A stretch of DNA of 64,000 bases from Neomegalonema perideroedes DSM 15528 (GCF_000374145.1 NZ_KB893653.1:257495-321494), one strand, 5' to 3'. Shown: positions 34,069 to 51,561, numbered from the stretch's first letter. Numbers and translations are program-made. Notes: a model not told the origin generated them from the sequence alone.

Positions 34069-34432
34069 GCGCGAGACGGAAGCCGAAAACCTCTCCGAAG
34101 TCGAGGAATATCCTGAAGCCCCGCAATTTCGCCTTCTGCGGCGGCTGGTGAGCCTGCTGCTCATGACGCTGATCGTCGCCACCATGGCGATCACGCTGGC
34201 GCTGGTCTCGAAGCTGGCGAGCTTCGGCGGCTCCTCCGCCGAGGTCGCGGCGGCGCCGGGGCTGCGTTTGGCGGCGGGCGAGCGCATCGAGGCGGTGGGC
34301 TTCGAGCAAGGTTCGGGCGGCGCGCGGGCCCTCGTGGCGGTGGAGGGTCCGGAGGGCGCGCGGCGCCTCGTGGTGCTGGAGATTCCGCCGGGCGGCGAGA
34401 TTCTCGTCGAGCCGCCGAAAAATGCCCATTGA
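34067..34432 (+). CDS. Small single-span membrane protein, DUF6476-like
   Basis: A 121-residue protein: an acidic N-terminus (about 20 residues), one transmembrane span (SLLLMTLIVATMAITLALVS, about residues 29–48), and a beta-rich domain ending in VVLEIPPGGEILVEPP. The pattern FRLLRRLVSLLL before the span resembles DUF6476 proteins that I recall next to rluD in other alphaproteobacteria; this assignment is tentative. Its ATG (34067–34069) interlocks with the rluD ATG on the other strand, so each gene's leader lies inside the other's coding region. Confidence 0.75.
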   Translation: MRETEAENLSEVEEYPEAPQFRLLRRLVSLLLMTLIVATMAITLALVSKLASFGGSSAEVAAAPGLRLAAGERIEAVGFEQGSGGARALVAVEGPEGARRLVVLEIPPGGEILVEPPKNAH

Positions 34433-34491
34433 CCGCCTGTCGCAAGACCGTTAAGAAGCCTCCCACGCCTGCAAGGGCGGTCCCGCGCCGC

Positions 34492-34567
34492 GTCCCCATC
34501 GTCTAGTGGCCTAGGACACCAGCCTCTCACGTTGGGAACAGGGGTTCGAGTCCCCTTGGGGACGCCA
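34492..34567 (+). tRNA. tRNA-Glu (anticodon CTC)
   Basis: A 76-base cloverleaf including encoded CCA. The acceptor GTCCCCA pairs with TGGGGAC, the anticodon loop is CTCTCAC with CTC at the centre, and the T-arm has GGTTCGAGTCC. The sequence is close to canonical bacterial tRNA-Glu. A terminator follows 12 bases later. Confidence 0.96.
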
Positions 34568-34578
34568 CGCGCGTCACG

Positions 34579-34614
34579 AAAAAGCCTCTCCGCAAGGAGG
34601 GGCTTTTCGTTTTT
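34579..34614 (+). terminator. Terminator after tRNA-Glu
   Basis: A 12-bp stem (34580–34591 with 34596–34607, one G·U) has loop GCAA and is followed by CGTTTTT. Confidence 0.9.
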
Positions 34615-34694
34615 CCCGCCTTCAGGCGAAGCGGCGCCCATGAAAAAGGCGGCGGATCGCTCCGCCGCCCCTGTGGCCGCCTTCCGCAGGAGAA

Positions 34695-36200
34695 TCAATC
34701 CTCTTCCTGAAAGACCTCTTCGCGGCGTTTGCGGATCGAGGGCAGCAGCACCACGAGCAGCACCAGAACCGTCGCGATCAGCAAGCCCGCGCTGATGGGG
34801 CGCGTGAGGAAGGTCGTGGGGTCTCCGCGCGAGATCAGCATGGCGCGGCGGAGATTCTCCTCCATCATCGGCCCGAGCACGAAGCCGAGCAGCAAAGGCG
34901 CGGGCTCGCATTTCAGCTTCAGCATGAGGTAGCCGACCAGACCGAAGGCGCAGATCGAATAAAGGTCGAAGGCGTTGCCGTTGACGCTGTAGACGCCCAC
35001 CGAGCAGAAGGCCATGATGATCGGGAAGAGGATGTAGTAAGGCACCGTCAGCATCTTCACCCAAAGCCCGATCAAAGGCAGATTGAGCAGCAGAAGCAGA
35101 AGATTGCCGATCCACATCGAGGCGATCAGACCCCAGAAGAGGTCCGGCTTCTCCGCCGCCACGCCCGGTCCGGGCGTGATGCCCTGGATGATCATCGCGC
35201 CGACCATCAGCGCCATCACGGGATTGGCCGGAATGCCGAGGGTCAGCAGCGGAATGAAGCTCGTCTGAGCGCCCGCGTTATTGGCCGATTCGGGGCCCGC
35301 CACGCCTTCGATGGCGCCCTTGCCGAACTCCTCCGGATGCTTCGAGATCCGCTTCTCGACCGTATAGGCCGCGAAGCTGGCGAGAATCGCGCCGCCGCCC
35401 GGCAGAATGCCCAGAAGCGAGCCGATGCCCGTGCCGCGCAGCACCGGACCGGCCATGCGGCGGAAGTCCTCTTTGCTCGGCCAGAGATTCGAGACCTTGG
35501 TCTGCAGCACCGTGCGCGTCTTCTCGTCTTCGAGATTGCGCAGAATCTCCGCCACGCCGAAGACGCCCACCGCCAGAGCCACGAAGCTCAGGCCGTCGGC
35601 GAATTCGCGGACTCCGAAGATGAAGCGCTCGCTGCCCGTGAAGACGTCGGTTCCCACCAGACCCAGCAGAAGCCCCAGAACCACCATGGCCAGAGCCTTG
35701 AGGATCGAGCCGTGCGCCAGAGCGATGGAGGCCACCAGACCCAGCAGCATCAGCGAGAAATATTCCGCCGGGCCGAATTTCAGCGCCACCGTGGTCAGAG
35801 GCGGCGCGAAGATCGCCACCAGCAGCGTCGAGACGCAGCCCGCGAAGAAGCTGCCGAGCGCCGCCACCGCCAAAGCCGTTCCGGCGCGGCCTTTGCGGGC
35901 CATCTGATAGCCGTCGATGGCCGTGACCGCCGAAGAGGATTCGCCGGGCAGATTGATCAGAATCGCCGTGGTCGAGCCGCCGTATTGCGCGCCGTAGTAA
36001 ATGCCCGCCAGCATGATCAGCGCCGAAGTCGGGCCGAGCTGGAAGGTCAGAGGCAGCAGCATGGCGATGGTGGCCGTCACGCCGAGGCCGGGCAGAACGC
36101 CGACCAAGGTGCCGAGCAGCACGCCCGCCAGACAAAACAGCAGATTCTCCGGCGTGGCCGCCGTCTGGAAGCCGAGAATCAGATTATCGAAGATGTTCAT
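34695..36200 (-). CDS. tctA: Tripartite tricarboxylate transporter, large permease TctA
   Basis: From ATG 36198–36200, with GGGAGG nine bases upstream, 501 residues. About 11–12 hydrophobic spans form the TctA/DUF112 permease, which imports citrate-like carboxylates or other substrates delivered by a periplasmic binding protein. [20 protein letters not shown] near the N-terminus, [20 protein letters not shown] near 85–105, and [17 protein letters not shown] in the second half are the conserved glycine-rich segments. Four bases separate it from tctB. The substrate is set mainly by TctC and cannot be inferred. The C-terminus is a charged cytoplasmic tail. Confidence 0.95.
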   Translation of the reverse strand: MNIFDNLILGFQTAATPENLLFCLAGVLLGTLVGVLPGLGVTATIAMLLPLTFQLGPTSALIMLAGIYYGAQYGGSTTAILINLPGESSSAVTAIDGYQMARKGRAGTALAVAALGSFFAGCVSTLLVAIFAPPLTTVALKFGPAEYFSLMLLGLVASIALAHGSILKALAMVVLGLLLGLVGTDVFTGSERFIFGVREFADGLSFVALAVGVFGVAEILRNLEDEKTRTVLQTKVSNLWPSKEDFRRMAGPVLRGTGIGSLLGILPGGGAILASFAAYTVEKRISKHPEEFGKGAIEGVAGPESANNAGAQTSFIPLLTLGIPANPVMALMVGAMIIQGITPGPGVAAEKPDLFWGLIASMWIGNLLLLLLNLPLIGLWVKMLTVPYYILFPIIMAFCSVGVYSVNGNAFDLYSICAFGLVGYLMLKLKCEPAPLLLGFVLGPMMEENLRRAMLISRGDPTTFLTRPISAGLLIATVLVLLVVLLPSIRKRREEVFQEED

Positions 36201-36204
36201 GGGC

Positions 36205-36768
36205 TCAGCCTCCCGTCGCGGGCGGGGGAGGGGGCGGCGCCGAAGCGAAGAGGCCCTTGACCCAAGCGATGGCCGGAGAAAGATTCGGAACCAAATTCGC
36301 GATGGGCTCCGGAATCCAGGGCCCGATGCGCGGATAGGGCAAGCCCAGGCCATAGCTGAAGGCCGCCATGGAGAAGAGCGCCACGCACAGCGCGAGGATC
36401 AGCGCCTTGACCGGCTTCATCTTCACCGAGGCGAAGCTGGCGATCAGAGCGCAGAGAAACACCGAGGGCCCGAAGCCGAGCCCCCGCACCGTCACGCCGA
36501 AGACCACCGGCGCCAGCAGAATCAGCGCCATGCCGCGCCAGGCCACGGCGCCGATGGGCTCGCCTTCATGGCGGGTCGAGACGGCGACGATGAGCAGCCC
36601 GAGCAGAATCAGCACGCCCGAAAGCAGCAATGGAAAATAGCCCGGCCCCATGCGGCGCGCCGTGCCCATGTCGAGATCGAACCAGGAGGTCAGGCCGAAG
36701 ATCAGCCCGAAGACGATGAACATCAGTCCCGCCAGAAGGTCCGTCAGGTCGAATTTCAAGGATTTCAT
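36205..36768 (-). CDS. tctB: Tripartite tricarboxylate transporter, small permease TctB
   Basis: A 187-residue membrane protein with about four to five spans; LLAGLMFIVFGLIFGLTSW and the conserved GTARRMGPGYFPLLLSGVLI (about 35–55) mark the TctB family. The C-terminal end is Pro/Ala-rich (ASAPPPPPPATGG). It pairs with TctA in the membrane. A 9-bp hairpin separates it from tctC upstream and probably lowers its expression relative to the binding protein. Confidence 0.93.
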   Translation of the reverse strand: MKSLKFDLTDLLAGLMFIVFGLIFGLTSWFDLDMGTARRMGPGYFPLLLSGVLILLGLLIVAVSTRHEGEPIGAVAWRGMALILLAPVVFGVTVRGLGFGPSVFLCALIASFASVKMKPVKALILALCVALFSMAAFSYGLGLPYPRIGPWIPEPIANLVPNLSPAIAWVKGLFASAPPPPPPATGG

Positions 36769-36803
36769 GCGCGCGGAGGCTCCCCCTCGTCAGAAAAGCG
36801 AAA

Positions 36804-36830
36804 GCCCGGCGCTCCGAGGAGGCGCCGGGC
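36804..36830 (-). terminator. Intercistronic hairpin between tctC and tctB
   Basis: A 9-bp perfect stem GCCCGGCGC/GCGCCGGGC with a 9-nt loop is followed on the minus strand by the T-rich TTTCGCTTTTC. It probably causes partial termination, so tctC is made in excess of tctBA. Confidence 0.75.
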
Positions 36831-36847
36831 GAAGATCCTCGCTGCGG

Positions 36848-37828
36848 TCAGTCGGCGTATTGGCCCGCCGCCTCGATGATCGGCCGCCAAAGCGCCACTT
36901 CGGCCTCCAGCTTGGCCTTGAGCGCCTCAGGCGTGGCCTCCTCGGCGGTGGAGGGCGCGGTGCCCAGCTCCGCGAAGCGCGTCACGACGTTCGGATCGGT
37001 CAGCGCCTTCTGCAGCGAGGCCGACAGGCGGCGGTTGACCTCGTCGGGCGTTCCGGCGGGGGTGTAGATCCCGTGCCAGATGCCCGCCTGAAAGCCGGGA
37101 ATGACTTCGTTCATGGTCGGCAGATCCGGGAAGATCGCCAGCCGCTCCGGCGAGGTCGCGGCGTAGGCTTTGATGGTGCCGCCGTTGATCTGGGTGGTGG
37201 TGTTGGTGGTCTGGTCGCACATGAAGTCGACCTGTCCGCCGATGAGGTCGGTCATGGCCGGGCCGGTGCCCTTATAGGGGATGGTCTGGATCGGGGTCTC
37301 CAGCGCGCTGAGCAGCATCATGCCGCAAAGATGCGAGGCCGCGCCCAGACCGGCGTTGGCCATGTTGACGTCGTCGGCGTTCTCCTTGAGGTAGGAGATC
37401 AGGCCGGGGAGGTCGCCCGGCGGGAAGTCCTTGCGCGCCACGATGGTCATGGGCACGTCGGTCACGAGCCCGACGTAGTCGAAGGCCTCCAGAGTCTTAT
37501 AGGGCAGCTTGCGGTAAAGCGTGTCGCTGGTGGCCATGCCGATGTGGTGGAGCAGCAGCGTGTAGCCGTCCGGCGCCGAGGCCGCCAGACGCGCCGCGCC
37601 CAAAGTGCCGCCCGCGCCGCCGACGTTCTCGACGATGATCGTCTGGCCGAGATCCTTGGTCATGGATTCGGCGACGAGGCGCGCCACGGTGTCGGTGGGG
37701 CCGCCCGCCGAGAAGGGCACGATCATGGTGATCTGGCGGGTCGGATATTGCTGAGCCGAAGCCGCGCCCGTCGAAAGAGCCAAGGCGAGCGCGACGGCCC
37801 CGCTCTGGGCGAAGATGGAGAAGCGCAC
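36848..37828 (-). CDS. tctC: Tripartite tricarboxylate transporter, substrate-binding protein (Bug family)
   Basis: A 326-residue periplasmic protein with a signal peptide (cleavage near GAASAQQ). The mature part begins YPTRQITMIVPFSAGGPTDT, the standard Bug/TctC start, and continues with ENVGGAGGTLGAARLAASAP, PIQTIPYKGTGPAMTDLIGG and GIYTPAGTPDEVNRRLS. The pocket residues of Bug proteins vary, and I cannot predict the ligand. First gene of the tctCBA operon. The 150-base gap upstream to the convergent-side MarC gene has no evident regulator gene; no two-component TctDE pair is present here. Confidence 0.95.
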   Translation of the reverse strand: MRFSIFAQSGAVALALALSTGAASAQQYPTRQITMIVPFSAGGPTDTVARLVAESMTKDLGQTIIVENVGGAGGTLGAARLAASAPDGYTLLLHHIGMATSDTLYRKLPYKTLEAFDYVGLVTDVPMTIVARKDFPPGDLPGLISYLKENADDVNMANAGLGAASHLCGMMLLSALETPIQTIPYKGTGPAMTDLIGGQVDFMCDQTTNTTTQINGGTIKAYAATSPERLAIFPDLPTMNEVIPGFQAGIWHGIYTPAGTPDEVNRRLSASLQKALTDPNVVTRFAELGTAPSTAEEATPEALKAKLEAEVALWRPIIEAAGQYAD

Positions 37829-37978
37829 GAAGATTCCTCCCGAAACTCTGGTTTTTGCGTCGGAGCGGCCGCGAAACGCCGCGCCGCCCTGCGTTGTCTT
37901 CTAGAAAAGCTTATCCGCGCTCTTGACGCAATGGTCGACTGAACAAGGCCGGAATTCCGGAGGAGGTTCAGGGCGGCT

Positions 37979-38629
37979 TCAAGAGGCGGCGGCGCGCGTG
38001 AAGACTCCGAATTCGGCCAGGCCGTCGAGCATGAACTGCACCGCCAGGGCTCCGAGAATCACGCCGAGGATGCGGGTCAGCAGATTCACCGCCGTCGGGC
38101 TGATGTGCCGCGCCAGAGAGCTGGAGAGCAGCAGAAAGACCATGGTCAGCGCCATGGCCGTCGCCAGAGCGGCCAGCACCACGGCCCGCGCGCCCCAATC
38201 CTCGCCGGAGCGGTTCATGAGCAGAATCACCGTGGCGATGGCGCCGGGACCGGCCAGAAGCGGCAGGGCCAGAGGAAAGATCGAGGGGTCGCTTTCCTGC
38301 GGATGATCCGATTCATGGGCGTGCATGGCGGCGTTGGAGCGTCTCTGACTGCGTTTTTCAAAGAGCATCTCGATGGCGATGAGCATCAGCATCAGCCCGC
38401 CCGAGACCCGGAAGGCGGGGAGCCCGATTCCGAAGAGCTTGAGGATCTCGGCGCCCGCCAGAGCGAAGACCACCAGAATCGCCGTGGCCGTGATCACCGC
38501 CCGGATGGCGATGCGCCGCCGCTGGACGGAATCCATGCCGGGAGTCAGCGCGATGAAGATCGGCACGATGGCGATGGGATCGACCAGCACCAGCAGCGTG
38601 ACGAGGGTGGGCAGGAAAGCTTCCAGCAT
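37979..38629 (-). CDS. MarC-family integral membrane protein
   Basis: A 216-residue protein with about six spans. TLVTLLVLVDPIAIVPIFIA at the start, GGLMLMLIAIEMLF near 77–90 and the loop PLALPLLAGPGAIATVILLM in the middle, with conserved Pro-Gly residues, define the MarC/UPF0056 family. The role of the family is unsettled (once linked to multiple antibiotic resistance, later disputed), so only the family is stated. A His-rich loop (AAMHAHESDHP) lies between the two halves. It lies upstream of tctCBA on the same strand. Confidence 0.93.
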   Translation of the reverse strand: MLEAFLPTLVTLLVLVDPIAIVPIFIALTPGMDSVQRRRIAIRAVITATAILVVFALAGAEILKLFGIGLPAFRVSGGLMLMLIAIEMLFEKRSQRRSNAAMHAHESDHPQESDPSIFPLALPLLAGPGAIATVILLMNRSGEDWGARAVVLAALATAMALTMVFLLLSSSLARHISPTAVNLLTRILGVILGALAVQFMLDGLAEFGVFTRAAAS

Positions 38630-38858
38630 GGGCGCGGCTCCGGGCGTCTGAGGATGGGCGACCGCAGGATGGGCGGAGCCGGGGGATCCCTCTCTTTCTC
38701 CCTTGCCGGAAAGGGGAATGCAATTCCTCCGGCCCGCCCCCTCCCAGATTCATGGGGGCGTTCGGCGAGGAGGTTCGGCGTGGGGGGCTTCGGCTTTCTC
38801 TCGCGGGGCCTCTTGCGGCGAGGGGAGAGATTCGCTAAAACCCCGCTTCGCGAGCGGC

Positions 38859-38932
38859 GCGGGTGTAGCTCAATGGTAGAGCAGCAGCCTTCCAAGCTGA
38901 ATACGAGGGTTCGATTCCCTTCACCCGCTCCA
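38859..38932 (+). tRNA. tRNA-Gly (anticodon TCC)
   Basis: A 74-base cloverleaf with encoded CCA. The acceptor GCGGGTG pairs with CACCCGC, anticodon loop CTTCCAA holds TCC, and the T-arm has GGGTTCGATTCCC. It lies upstream of tRNA-Trp and secE. Confidence 0.96.
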
Positions 38933-39005
38933 AACCCTCCTCAAGAACCATGAGGGGAAGCTTGCGCGGCGGCCTCCAAGCCGCTATCTAAACGCCACGC
39001 GCCGG

Positions 39006-39081
39006 AGGGGTATAGCTCAGCTGGTAGAGCGACGGTCTCCAAAACCGTAGGTCGCGGGTTCGAGCCCTGCTGCCCCTGCCA
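39006..39081 (+). tRNA. tRNA-Trp (anticodon CCA)
   Basis: A 76-base cloverleaf with encoded CCA. Acceptor AGGGGTA/TGCCCCT (one G·U), anticodon loop CTCCAAA holding CCA. tRNA-Trp directly before secE is the common proteobacterial arrangement. Confidence 0.97.
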
Positions 39082-39171
39082 CCGCGCGTATGGGCTTTGA
39101 GGCCCGATAGGGGTCGGGTCGTCTCCCGGCCGAAGGAGGGGGCGCCCTCCGCAGCATGATTCGGACAGCCC

Positions 39172-39369
39172 ATGGCCAGAACCTCCCCCGTTCAGTTCAT
39201 CAATCAGGTGCGCGCCGAGGCCGCCAAGGTCACTTGGCCCACGCGCCGCGAGACGATCACGGCCACCATCTCGGTGATCGTCATGGCCGTTCTGGCGGCG
39301 ATCTTCTTCGTGCTGGTCGATCAGATCGTGGGCTTGTTCATCCGCTCCATCCTGAGCATCGGCGGCTGA
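39172..39369 (+). CDS. secE: Protein translocase subunit SecE
   Basis: A 65-residue single-span form of SecE, the clamp around SecY in the inner-membrane Sec channel. PVQFINQVRAEAAKVTWPTR is the conserved amphipathic cytoplasmic helix, with KVTWP as the family's signature, and residues about 32–55 are the transmembrane helix. The length is normal for alphaproteobacteria. The 3' end sits in a 32-bp tandem repeat that includes the stop. tRNA-Trp is upstream and nusG downstream. Confidence 0.95.
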   Translation: MARTSPVQFINQVRAEAAKVTWPTRRETITATISVIVMAVLAAIFFVLVDQIVGLFIRSILSIGG

Positions 39370-39409
39370 GCCGCCTCTCCATCCTGAGCGTCGGCGGCTG
39401 AGCCGCCTC
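39346..39409. repeat. 32-bp tandem repeat across the secE stop codon
   Basis: Copies at 39346–39377 and 39378–39409 are directly adjacent and differ at one base. Each contains GGCGGCTGAGCCGCC, which can form a hairpin around the TGA. Confidence 0.93.
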
Positions 39410-39631
39410 CGTCGAATTCCGGCGGGCCGGGCTTTCGGGGCTCTGCGGGGCTTCGGCGCCCCGGTCTTCGGCTCTGCGTCGATTTTTCCCCTGACGGCTC
39501 TTGCCTTCGCGGAGAAGGGCCGATAAAAGGCCCGCATTCCCCGTCGCCTTCATCCGGCGGCGGGATCGTCGTTTTTCTCCGATTCGCAGACGGCGCCTCG
39601 CGGCGCCCAGCTTCCGAGGCCTGCCCCCGCG

Positions 39632-40165
39632 ATGGCGAAACGCTGGTACATCGTCCACGCCTACTCCAACTTCGAAAAGAAGGTGGCCGAATCGATTCGC
39701 GAGACCGCTCGCCAATTGGGGCTGGAGGAGTCTTTCGAGGAGATCCTCGTGCCGACCGAGGACGTGATCGAAATCCGGCGCGGCCAGAAGATCAACGCCG
39801 AGCGGAAGTTCTTCCCCGGCTACGTGATCGTCAAGATGGACATGAACGACGAGACTTACCATCTCGTGAAGAACACCCCCCGCGTCGCGGGCTTCCTCGG
39901 CCCTCAGGGCAAGCCGACCCCGGTTTCGGAAAGCGAGATCGAGCGCCTGATCGCGCAGGTCGAGACCCCCGCCGAGCGTCCCCGCACCACCATCGTCTAC
40001 GAAGTGGGCGAGACGGTGCGCGTGGTGGACGGCCCCTTCGAATCCTTCACCGGCGTGGTGGAGGAGGTGGACGAGATCTCTTCGCGGCTCAAGGTGGCCG
40101 TGTCGATCTTCGGACGCGCCACCCCGGTCGAACTGGAATACGCGCAGGTGCAGAAGGCCTCCTGA
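39632..40165 (+). CDS. nusG: Transcription termination/antitermination protein NusG
   Basis: A 177-residue elongation factor that binds RNA polymerase and links it to Rho or ribosomes. [19 protein letters not shown] opens the NGN domain, [20 protein letters not shown] is conserved in it, and the C-terminal KOW domain has [20 protein letters not shown]. All as expected. The 262-base gap from secE holds the tandem repeat and no gene. Confidence 0.97.
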   Translation: MAKRWYIVHAYSNFEKKVAESIRETARQLGLEESFEEILVPTEDVIEIRRGQKINAERKFFPGYVIVKMDMNDETYHLVKNTPRVAGFLGPQGKPTPVSESEIERLIAQVETPAERPRTTIVYEVGETVRVVDGPFESFTGVVEEVDEISSRLKVAVSIFGRATPVELEYAQVQKAS

Positions 40166-40364
40166 CGGGATCGTCGGGAGCCCCTCCGGGAGGCGGCGGC
40201 GGCCGCATCGCGGGGGGACGCGCTTTAGAAGAATTCAGTCTGGGCCTCGGGCGCTCCGGAGCGGAGCGGGGAGGGGTTCGGGCTTCAGGTTTCGCGGGAG
40301 GCCGTCGGGCCGCACCGCGCCCGCCTTCGGCTTCGCCGGCCGGGGGCTCAGGACGGAGAGAGAC

Positions 40365-40793
40365 ATGGCGAAAAAAGTCATCGGCCAGATCAAGCTGAAC
40401 GTGCCGGCCGGCAAAGCGACCCCGTCGCCGCCGATCGGTCCGGCGCTGGGTCAGCGCGGCCTGAACATCATCGGCTTCACCAAAGAGTTCAACGCGCGGA
40501 CTCAGGGTCAGGAGCCGGGCACGCCCCTGCCGACCATCATCACCTATTATCAGGACAAGTCCTTCAGCTTCGAGATCAAGACGGCGCCGACCACCTGGTA
40601 TCTGAAGAAGGCGGCGGGCATCCAGTCGGCTTCGAAGAAGCCCGGCCGCGAGCCGGCCGGCGTGGTCACTCAGGCCAAGATCCGCGAGATCGCCGAAGCG
40701 AAGCTCAAGGACCTGAACGCGGTGGACCTCGAAGCCGCCATGAAGATCATCGAAGGCTCGGCCCGCTCCATGGGCCTGCGGGTGGAGGGCTGA
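40365..40793 (+). CDS. rplK: 50S ribosomal protein L11
   Basis: A 142-residue protein of the GTPase-associated centre; it binds 23S rRNA with L10/L12. The Pro-rich N-terminal [17 protein letters not shown] is the flexible domain that contacts stringent factor and translation factors. The C-terminal RNA-binding domain includes [11 protein letters not shown] at the end. GGAGAG precedes the ATG. rplA follows two bases after the stop, the usual L11 operon. The 199-base gap from nusG could contain a promoter but none is clear. Confidence 0.97.
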   Translation: MAKKVIGQIKLNVPAGKATPSPPIGPALGQRGLNIIGFTKEFNARTQGQEPGTPLPTIITYYQDKSFSFEIKTAPTTWYLKKAAGIQSASKKPGREPAGVVTQAKIREIAEAKLKDLNAVDLEAAMKIIEGSARSMGLRVEG

Positions 40794-40795
40794 CC

Positions 40796-41500
40796 ATGGC
40801 CGCTGGAAAACGCATCCGCGCCGCGCGCGCCAATTTCGCCGACAAGCGCAATCTGCCGCTCGACGCCGCGCTGAATCTCGTGAAGGCCAACGCCACCGCG
40901 AAATTCGACGAGACCGTCGAGATCGCCGTGAATCTGGGCGTCGACCCCCGTCACGCCGACCAGATGGTCCGCGGCGTGGTGAAGCTGCCGAACGGCACCG
41001 GCAAGAGCGTCCGCGTGGCGGTCTTCGCCCGCGGCGCCAAGGCCGACGAAGCGACCAAAGCCGGAGCCGAGATCGTCGGCGCCGAGGATCTGCTTGAGCA
41101 GATCCAAGGCGGCAAGATGGATTTCGACCGCGTGATCGCCACGCCGGACATGATGGGCCTCGTGGGCCGTCTCGGCAAGGTGCTGGGCCCCCGCGGCCTG
41201 ATGCCGAACCCGAAGGTCGGCACCGTGACCATGGACGTGGCGACCGCCGTCGGCGACGCCAAGGGCGGTCAGGTGCAGTTCCGCGTCGAGAAGGCGGGCG
41301 TGATCCACGCCGGCATCGGCAAGGCCAGCTTCTCCGCCGAGGCGCTCGCCGAGAACGCCCGCGCCTTCGTCGACGCGCTGAACCGCGCCAAGCCGGCCGG
41401 CGCCAAGGGCACCTACGTCAAGAAGGTCTCGCTCTCCTCCACCATGGGACCCGGCGTCTCGGTGGAGAGCTCCGCCTTCTCGACGGCTGCGGCTTCGTAA
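40796..41500 (+). CDS. rplA: 50S ribosomal protein L1
   Basis: A 234-residue protein of the L1 stalk and, in other bacteria, translational repressor of the L11 operon. [20 protein letters not shown] near residues 38–57 and [15 protein letters not shown] near 130 are family signatures. Length is normal. It starts two bases after rplK, so translation is probably coupled. The feedback site on the mRNA cannot be located with confidence. Confidence 0.97.
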   Translation: MAAGKRIRAARANFADKRNLPLDAALNLVKANATAKFDETVEIAVNLGVDPRHADQMVRGVVKLPNGTGKSVRVAVFARGAKADEATKAGAEIVGAEDLLEQIQGGKMDFDRVIATPDMMGLVGRLGKVLGPRGLMPNPKVGTVTMDVATAVGDAKGGQVQFRVEKAGVIHAGIGKASFSAEALAENARAFVDALNRAKPAGAKGTYVKKVSLSSTMGPGVSVESSAFSTAAAS

Positions 41501-41800
41501 GAGATTGAAATTCCGCGCCTCCTTCGGGCGGCGCGGTCTCGGAGGGCCTCGGCCCTCCGCCTGTCCAAGACCACGGGCGCCCAAGCGGTTCTCCGCCGAG
41601 GCTTAATCTCCCGTTGAGACGGGGTTCCGGATTCAAGACCGCCTTCGGGCGGGTCGCGGTCTCGGGGCCTGCGGACAGGAGCGGCCCCCTCCGGCGTGAA
41701 GCCGCAAGAGGGCCGAACCGGGCGCGGCGGATTCTCCCCGCGCCTCTCGTCCAAACCGGCGGGCCGTTTCGGCGGTCCGCCTCAGGTCAGGAGACCGACA
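41501..41800 (+). promoter_or_regulatory. rplJ leader region
   Basis: A 300-base untranslated stretch between rplA and rplJ. In other bacteria this gap carries the promoter and the L10 leader, where L10–L12 represses translation. It contains the hairpin GGAGGGCCTCGGCCCTCC at 41541–41558 (7–8-bp stem). I cannot identify the kink-turn by eye, so the assignment rests on position and length. Confidence 0.5.
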
Positions 41801-42316
41801 ATGGACAGAGCTCAGAAACAAGCCGAGATCGAAGAACTCGATCGCGCCTTTTCTGAGTCCGGCGTGGTGGTGATCTCCCACTATGTCGGCTTGACGGTCG
41901 CCCAGATGTCCGAATTGCGCGCGCAGATGCGAAACGTCGGCGCGCGCGCGAAAGTGGCGAAGAACACTCTGGCGCGTCGCGCCTTCGAGGGCAAGCCGGG
42001 CGCAGGCGCGGCCGAATACCTCAAGGGCCAGACGCTGCTCGCCTTCTCCGAGGATCCCGTCGCCGCCGCCAAGGTGGTCGTCGATTTCTCGAAGAAGAAC
42101 GACAAGCTGGTGGTGCTCGGCGGCGCGATGGGCGCGACGGTTCTGAACGCCGACGGCGTGAAGGCTCTCGCCGAACTGCCCTCGCTCGACCAGCTGCGCG
42201 GCGGCCTCATCGGCCTGCTGCAGGCTCCGGCCTCCAAGGTGGCGCGCGTCGTTCAGGCGCCCGCCGGCCAGTTGGCCCGGGTTTTCGCCGCTTATTCGGA
42301 GAAGGACGCCGCCTGA
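41801..42316 (+). CDS. rplJ: 50S ribosomal protein L10
   Basis: From ATG 41801, with AGGAG eight bases upstream, 171 residues. L10 anchors the L7/L12 dimers to the ribosomal stalk and represses its own operon. The N-terminal DRAQKQAEIEELDRAFSESG and VAKNTLARRAFEG are conserved, and the C-terminal helix (QAPAGQLARVFAAYSEKDAA) binds L7/L12. An in-frame upstream extension to 41696 is in the leader and lacks homology. Confidence 0.96.
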   Translation: MDRAQKQAEIEELDRAFSESGVVVISHYVGLTVAQMSELRAQMRNVGARAKVAKNTLARRAFEGKPGAGAAEYLKGQTLLAFSEDPVAAAKVVVDFSKKNDKLVVLGGAMGATVLNADGVKALAELPSLDQLRGGLIGLLQAPASKVARVVQAPAGQLARVFAAYSEKDAA

Positions 42317-42408
42317 CGGCGTCCGGCGACCCTTTAAAAGACGCGCGGCCACGCCTTTTGCGCGCTTGCGCCGCGTTCAGATCTTGAACCAGAACAGGAA
42401 TGCTCTAA

Positions 42409-42786
42409 ATGGCTAACCTCACCCAGCTCGTGGAAGACCTCTCGGCCCTGACCGTCCTCGAGGCCGCCGAGCTCTCGAAGCTCCTTGAAGAGAAGTGGGG
42501 CGTCTCCGCCGCCGCTCCGGTGGCCGTCGCCGCCGCGGGTCCGGCCGCCGCCGCCGCCGCTCCCGTCGAGGAGAAGACCGAGTTCACCGTCGTCCTCGTC
42601 GACGCCGGCGACAAGAAGATCAACGTGATCAAGGAAGTCCGCGCCATCACCGGCCTCGGCCTCAAGGAGGCCAAGGATCTCGTCGAGGGCGCCCCCTCCG
42701 AGGTGAAGGCCGACGCGCCGAAGGCCGACGCCGAGAAGTGGAAGAAGCAGCTCGAAGAGGCCGGCGCCAAGGTCGAGCTGAAGTAA
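42409..42786 (+). CDS. rplL: 50S ribosomal protein L7/L12
   Basis: A 125-residue acidic stalk protein that recruits translation GTPases. An N-terminal dimerisation helix ([20 protein letters not shown]) and an Ala/Pro hinge (about 40–55) precede the C-terminal factor-binding domain [20 protein letters not shown] and [18 protein letters not shown]. Spacing to rplJ is 92 bases; rpoB follows after 281 bases with a hairpin. Confidence 0.97.
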   Translation: MANLTQLVEDLSALTVLEAAELSKLLEEKWGVSAAAPVAVAAAGPAAAAAAPVEEKTEFTVVLVDAGDKKINVIKEVRAITGLGLKEAKDLVEGAPSEVKADAPKADAEKWKKQLEEAGAKVELK

Positions 42787-42830
42787 TCGGACGCGGCGCC
42801 TTGAGCGCGGCGATGCGATTTTGAATCCGG

Positions 42831-42858
42831 GCTGGCTCCGCCTTGCGGCGGGGCCGGC
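42831..42858 (+). other. Hairpin between rplL and rpoB (candidate attenuator)
   Basis: A 12-bp stem with two G·U pairs and loop TTGC. It has no T-run. In other bacteria the rplL–rpoB gap carries a partial terminator that lowers polymerase relative to ribosomal proteins; this one is in the right place. Confidence 0.5.
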
Positions 42859-43067
42859 CCTCCGCCGTCTCGAAGTTCGGGGCGGAGATATTCGTTAGTT
42901 CCTTTTCAGCCGCGCTCAGACGCGGCGCATTCACTCCCGGCCGCGCTTTTGGGCGAAGCGCGGCGCGACGAATCGACAGGCCGGGGCGGCGCGTTTGGGC
43001 GCGGCTCCGGCGTCACGCGGCGGCGCCGGGCCCCGGGGCGCGGCCGCAAGAGCAGGCGAGGACCAGC

Positions 43068-47165
<4,098 letters not shown>

Positions 47166-47272
47166 GCCCTTCCGCCGTCCCATCCTCCGCGCCCTGAGCA
47201 GGGGCGCGGAGCCTCAGACCGCCGCCATAACGCGCCCCGCCTCTCCCCACGGGGCCGCGCAGGAGCATAGTG

Positions 47273-51505
<4,233 letters not shown>

Positions 51506-51530
51506 TCGCGCGAGCGATCAAAAGCTTATT

Positions 51531-51561
51531 CCCGTCGCGCCGCAAGGCGCGGCGGGCGTTT
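51531..51561 (+). terminator. Hairpin terminator after rpoC
   Basis: An 11-bp stem (51531–51541 with 51546–51556, one G·U) with loop GCAA is followed by CGTTT. It lies 26 bases after the rpoC stop. Confidence 0.75.

Noticed and set aside
34068-35115. Long N-terminal extension of rluD
   Set aside because: It runs antisense through the 34067 membrane gene and tRNA-Glu; the start at 34068 gives a normal protein.
38105-39537. Frames containing MVEQQPSKLNTRVRFPSPAP and RARTRDLRFWRPSLYQLSYT
   Set aside because: These are translations through tRNA-Gly and the reverse of tRNA-Trp, a familiar false gene source.
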